Shown piece after piece: positions 6,432-8,546 of a stretch of DNA of 8,546 nt. The position numbers and the translations under genes were made by a program. The DNA comes from JBEEMU01 sp043778315. GTDB lineage: Bacteria; Bacteroidota; Bacteroidia; Chitinophagales; Saprospiraceae. The notes below the pieces were generated by a model that worked only from the letters and a program-made list of their open reading frames with translations, made no database searches and was not told where the DNA came from. Where the stretch lies: assembly GCA_043778315.1 (NCBI GenBank), contig JAYWGJ010000095.1:1-8546 (forward strand), written 5' to 3'. Positions within the stretch are counted from its first letter, which is position 1. The number at the start of each line of letters is the position of its first letter.

Positions 6432-6507
6432 TAGTGAACAGTTGGTACTTTTTAGTGAACAGTGAACGGTGAATAGTGAACAGTCGGTACTTTTTAGTGA
6501 ACGACTG
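6432..6507 (+). repeat. AGTGAAC short direct repeats
   Basis: The 17-base sequence GGTACTTTTTAGTGAAC occurs twice, at 6444-6460 and 6486-6502, 42 bases apart. Between and before them AGTGAAC-type heptamers and nonamers recur (AGTGAACAGT, AGTGAACGGTGAATAGTGAA). The right end is framed by the inverted repeat CAGTCG (6481-6486) and CGACTG (6502-6507), immediately before the first composite repeat. Confidence 0.75.
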
Positions 6508-6509
6508 GC

Positions 6510-6622
6510 GACCCTGAAAGGATCAAATGTGCATAGCCGTAGGTGAAACCTACGGAACGATGTGCGCGAGGAGAGCCTCCCCCGACCCCTCTAAGGAGGG
6601 GAGACGGAAGGGCAAAAGAGAA
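6510..6622 (+). repeat. Composite three-hairpin repeat, copy 1
   Basis: A 113-base element repeated 210 bases downstream. It holds an imperfect hairpin with a GAA loop (6510-6524), then a perfect 8-bp hairpin CCGTAGGT, loop GAA, ACCTACGG (6537-6555), then the GC-rich palindrome with CCCCTC (6586-6591) and GAGGGG (6596-6601). It matches copy 2 without gaps except for ten substitutions. It is non-coding in context, lying between dnaB and gpsA. Confidence 0.9.
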
Positions 6623-6659
6623 GTCTTTTTTGACTACTCTAAGGAAAAAAAGCGGAGAG

Positions 6660-6682
6660 CTAAAAAAGAAATTTTTTTTTAG
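6660..6682 (+). terminator. AT-only hairpin with T-run, weak terminator candidate after dnaB
   Basis: CTAAAAAA (6660-6667) can pair with TTTTTTAG (6675-6682), with a long T-run forming the right arm and a further TTTTT just after. It is the only T-tract hairpin downstream of dnaB, but it has almost no GC pairs and lies about 300 bases after the stop codon. Confidence 0.25.
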
Positions 6683-6719
6683 TTTTTGTTAAACAAGTTA
6701 AATATAGAATAGACGGAGT

Positions 6720-6832
6720 GACCCTGAAAGGGTCAAATGTGCATAGCCGTAGGTGAAACCTACAAGATAGTATGCGCGAGGAGAGCCTCCCCCGACTCCT
6801 CCAAGGAGGGGAGACGGAAGGGCAAAAGAGAA
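6720..6832 (+). repeat. Composite three-hairpin repeat, copy 2
   Basis: Here the first hairpin is perfect: GACCCT, loop GAA, AGGGTC (6720-6734). The second has a 6-bp stem GTAGGT, loop GAA, ACCTAC (6749-6763), shorter than in copy 1. The GC-rich palindrome follows (about 6785-6812). Compared with copy 1 there are ten differences in 113 bases and no indel; all ten are transitions. It lies in the gpsA leader region. Confidence 0.9.
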
Positions 6833-6868
6833 ATAAAAAAAAGAAAAAAAGAAATGTATGTGTCTCTA

Positions 6869-6904
6869 TCTCCCCTGTTTTGGAGGGGTCGGGGAAGGCT
6901 TTTA
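6869..6904 (-). repeat. Inverted copy of the GC-rich palindrome in the gpsA leader
   Basis: Read on the minus strand this is the same element as at 4137-4174: AAGCCTTCCCCGACCCCTCC followed by a loop and GGGGAGA. Bases 6882-6900 can pair with 6784-6802 of composite copy 2 over 19 positions with 2 mismatches, so the leader RNA could form a large hairpin ending about 40 bases before the gpsA start codon. Confidence 0.8.
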
Positions 6905-6940
6905 TTACCACAACAATCACATTTTAAATACCCCAAAAGT

Positions 6941-7969
6941 ATGTCGGTAGGCGTGTTAGGGTCGGGCAGTTTTGGCTTGGCAATGGTGAATATATTGGCG
7001 CAAAAAAACGAGGTACTGCTTTACGCTCGACGGGCGGAAGTGGTAGTCGAAATCAATACGACGCACGCGTTGCGGGGTATCAAACTATCGGAGCAGGTGC
7101 GCGCCACGCATTCGTTGGAGGAAGTATGTGGAGCGTGCGAGTTGATATTTCCTTTTGTGCCTTCGGCTAATTTTAGAGGCTTGATGCAGTCGGCTGCGCC
7201 GCACCTTAGTCCGCATCATATTTTGATACACGGGACGAAGGGGTTTGATGTAACTTACGCCTATCAAGATGCGGAGAATCAGCCGAAGCTGCGTCGGTCA
7301 GATGTGCATACGATGAGCGAGGTGATTGTTCAAGAAACAAATGTGTTGCGCGTGGGTTGCTTGAGCGGACCTAATTTATCCAAAGAAATACTGGCAGGAC
7401 AACCGAGTGGGACGGTGCTGGCATCGTCGTTTGAGGAGGTGATAAAACGCGGGCAGGCGGCTTTGCAAACTAAGAACTTTCAGGTATATGGCTCGCCCGA
7501 ACTCATAGGTGCAGAGCTAGCAGGCGCGATGAAAAACACTATCGCAATAGCTTCGGGTATGCTCGCAGGGCGCGGCTTAGGGCATAATATATGGGCGTTG
7601 CTTATCGCACGCGGAGTGAGCGAAATGGTGCATTTGGGCGCGGCGATGGGTGCATCACCGCAGGCGTTTATGGGTGTGGCGGGGATTGGCGACTTGGTAG
7701 CAACGGCTTCGTCAAGCCTCTCTCGGAACTATCAAGTGGGGTTCAGATTGGCAAAAGGCGAGTCGCTCGCCGCTATATTAGGCTCGATGACGGAAGTAGC
7801 AGAAGGGGTACGCACCACCAAAATTATCAAGGAAGTAGCAGATTACTATCACGTTCATATACCAATAGGCGAGGCGATACATGGCATATTATACCATAAT
7901 TATTCGTTGGAAAAGGCGATACAACAACTGATGACGTTTCCGTATAATAGAGATGTGGATTTTATATGA
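6941..7969 (+). CDS. gpsA: NAD(P)H-dependent glycerol-3-phosphate dehydrogenase
   Basis: 342 residues, the usual GpsA length. The cytoplasmic enzyme reduces dihydroxyacetone phosphate to sn-glycerol 3-phosphate, the backbone for phospholipids. The start MSVGVLGSGSFGLAMV carries the Rossmann GxGxxG motif (G7, G9, G12). FPFVPSANFRG (70-80) matches the VPS-F-R block, HGTKGFD (97-103) the TKG block (K100), MSEVI (125-129) is conserved, and SGPNLSKEI (142-150) matches the GPSFAKE block. AELAGAMKNTIAIASGMLAG (191-210) holds the catalytic-site Lys198. GIGDLVAT (248-255) and SLSRNYQVG (259-267) complete the substrate site. The frame is open a further 68 codons upstream to an ATG at 6737, but that extension is translated repeat DNA, so the ATG at 6941 is chosen. 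Its leader CCCCAAAAGT has no Shine-Dalgarno motif. No clear TAnnTTTG promoter is visible in the repeat-filled 576 bases upstream. Confidence 0.95.
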   Translation: MSVGVLGSGSFGLAMVNILAQKNEVLLYARRAEVVVEINTTHALRGIKLSEQVRATHSLEEVCGACELIFPFVPSANFRGLMQSAAPHLSPHHILIHGTKGFDVTYAYQDAENQPKLRRSDVHTMSEVIVQETNVLRVGCLSGPNLSKEILAGQPSGTVLASSFEEVIKRGQAALQTKNFQVYGSPELIGAELAGAMKNTIAIASGMLAGRGLGHNIWALLIARGVSEMVHLGAAMGASPQAFMGVAGIGDLVATASSSLSRNYQVGFRLAKGESLAAILGSMTEVAEGVRTTKIIKEVADYYHVHIPIGEAIHGILYHNYSLEKAIQQLMTFPYNRDVDFI

Positions 7970-7974
7970 GCCTT

Positions 7975-8026
7975 AGATTTGCCAAGTCTTAAAGACTTGG
8001 TAAATCTGCGGAGGAGCGCGTAAAAC
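7975..8026 (+). repeat. Interspersed hairpin repeat, copy B (after gpsA)
   Basis: Arms AGATTTGCCAAGTCT (7975-7989) and AGACTTGGTAAATCT (7993-8007) pair over 15 positions with one G-U wobble around a TAA loop. GCGGAGGAGC and then GCGTAAAAC (8018-8026) follow. The hairpin and tail match copy A at 4621-4683, except for a shorter purine-rich middle. It begins 5 bases after the gpsA stop and may stabilise or end that transcript, but no U-run follows. Confidence 0.8.
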
Positions 8027-8061
8027 GAATATATTTTTAACTTTTAGTTACTACTTTTTGT

Positions 8062-8546
8062 ATGAAAAGAATTGTAATCGCTGGACCCGAGTGTTGCGGC
8101 AAAACGACGCTTTCAGAAGCCTTAGCGGCTAATATGGGCGGCGTGCTGGTGCAAGAGTTTGCACGCACTTACCTCGCCGCTATCGAGCGTCCTTATGAAC
8201 AGGACGACCTACTCACTATCGCAAAAGGGCAATTAGAGGCGGAGCAGACGGGGCGTGTAAAGTCGCGGTTGCAAGCAAATACGAAGTATAGCGCACGGTT
8301 TAAAATAAAATCGAATCACAAACAATTGATTGTTTGTGACACCGACCTACGCACGCTGCGGATATGGTCGGTGGAGAAATACGAAACGGTGCATGATTGG
8401 ATAGAAAAGACGATTGCGGAGACCAAAACTGACTTATACCTACTCTGCAAACCCGATATAGCGTGGGAGGCAGACCCGCAACGCGAAAACCCCGACGACC
8501 GCGACCGCTTGTATAAACTTTATAAAGCTGATTTGGAAACATCGGG
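8062..8546 (+). CDS. NadR-type ribosylnicotinamide kinase-like P-loop protein (5' part only)
   Basis: 161 complete residues before the window edge, starting MKRIVIAGPECCGKTTLSEA. The Walker A motif GPECCGKT (8-15) sits where NadR kinase domains have GPES(S/T)GK. QEFARTYL (31-38) matches the conserved E-AR-YL block, VCDTDLRTL (91-99) the DTD block that contacts substrate and metal, and KPDIAWEADPQREN (130-143) the PDIPW-D-R block of this family. The NadR kinase domain phosphorylates nicotinamide riboside to NMN in NAD salvage; that reaction is inferred. No N-terminal adenylyltransferase or HTH domain is fused, as is usual for stand-alone Bacteroidota versions. Residues about 65-88 (lysine- and asparagine-rich) look like an extra loop before the DTD strand. 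The gene starts 92 bases after gpsA, with a hairpin repeat between them. The A/T-rich leader has no clear promoter box. Confidence 0.85.
   Translation, partial: MKRIVIAGPECCGKTTLSEALAANMGGVLVQEFARTYLAAIERPYEQDDLLTIAKGQLEAEQTGRVKSRLQANTKYSARFKIKSNHKQLIVCDTDLRTLRIWSVEKYETVHDWIEKTIAETKTDLYLLCKPDIAWEADPQRENPDDRDRLYKLYKADLETS
8316..8339. repeat. Perfect 11-bp inverted repeat inside the NadR-like gene
   Basis: TCACAAACAAT (8316-8326), a 2-base spacer TG, then ATTGTTTGTGA (8329-8339). It covers codons 85-93, at the junction between the unusual lysine-rich loop and the conserved CDTD strand. Its dyad shape would suit a dimeric DNA-binding protein, but the intragenic location makes this speculative. 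Confidence 0.7.

Noticed and set aside
6660..6920. Minus-strand frame of 86 residues in the gpsA leader.
   Set aside because: It is translated repeat and homopolymer DNA, rich in Phe/Leu runs, with no conserved feature.
6737..6940. GpsA start at 6737, giving a 410-residue protein.
   Set aside because: The additional 68 residues translate the composite repeat and palindrome; the Rossmann motif begins immediately after the ATG at 6941, as is normal for GpsA.

Overview
The window looks like chromosomal DNA from a member of the Bacteroidota. The evidence is a set of independent signs: promoter elements of the Bacteroidota type TAnnTTTG; A-rich leaders without Shine-Dalgarno motifs; a secreted PD40/OmpA-domain protein of a kind typical of the phylum; a stand-alone NadR-type kinase; and intergenic regions crowded with short palindromic interspersed repeats. 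No rRNA, tRNA, CRISPR array, transposase or phage gene is visible.

Layout. Bases 1-260 (minus) hold the 5' part of a YafV-like nitrilase-superfamily amidase, cut by the window edge. After a 261-base spacer containing nested hairpins comes a 703-residue exported PD40/OmpA-like envelope protein (522-2633, minus). Upstream of it lie a terminator-like hairpin, a 21-bp tandem repeat array (2747-2957) and a structured, gene-free element (about 3005-3235). Two small minus-strand genes follow, probably one operon: a 129-residue conserved-type hypothetical protein whose C-terminus is made from an interspersed repeat, and a 247-residue helical protein that is an internal duplication. A 324-base divergent promoter region separates them from dnaB (4811-6364, plus), the replicative helicase. 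A 576-base leader follows that contains almost nothing but repeats. Then come gpsA (6941-7969, glycerol-3-phosphate dehydrogenase, phospholipid precursor synthesis) and a partial NadR-type ribosylnicotinamide kinase-like gene (8062 to the edge, NAD salvage).

How the genes fit together. There is no obvious single pathway. dnaB, gpsA and the NadR-like gene are housekeeping genes in the same orientation, but the repeat-filled gaps argue against tight coupling. The left half is an envelope gene plus two genes of unknown function. I do not see a complete, new multi-gene system. The most unusual material is non-coding: a 21-bp array whose unit halves vary together, a duplicated three-hairpin element ahead of gpsA, and several repeat families of which one has been captured into a reading frame. 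At protein level, the SSB-like C-terminal peptide on DnaB and the duplicated 247-residue protein deserve a look.
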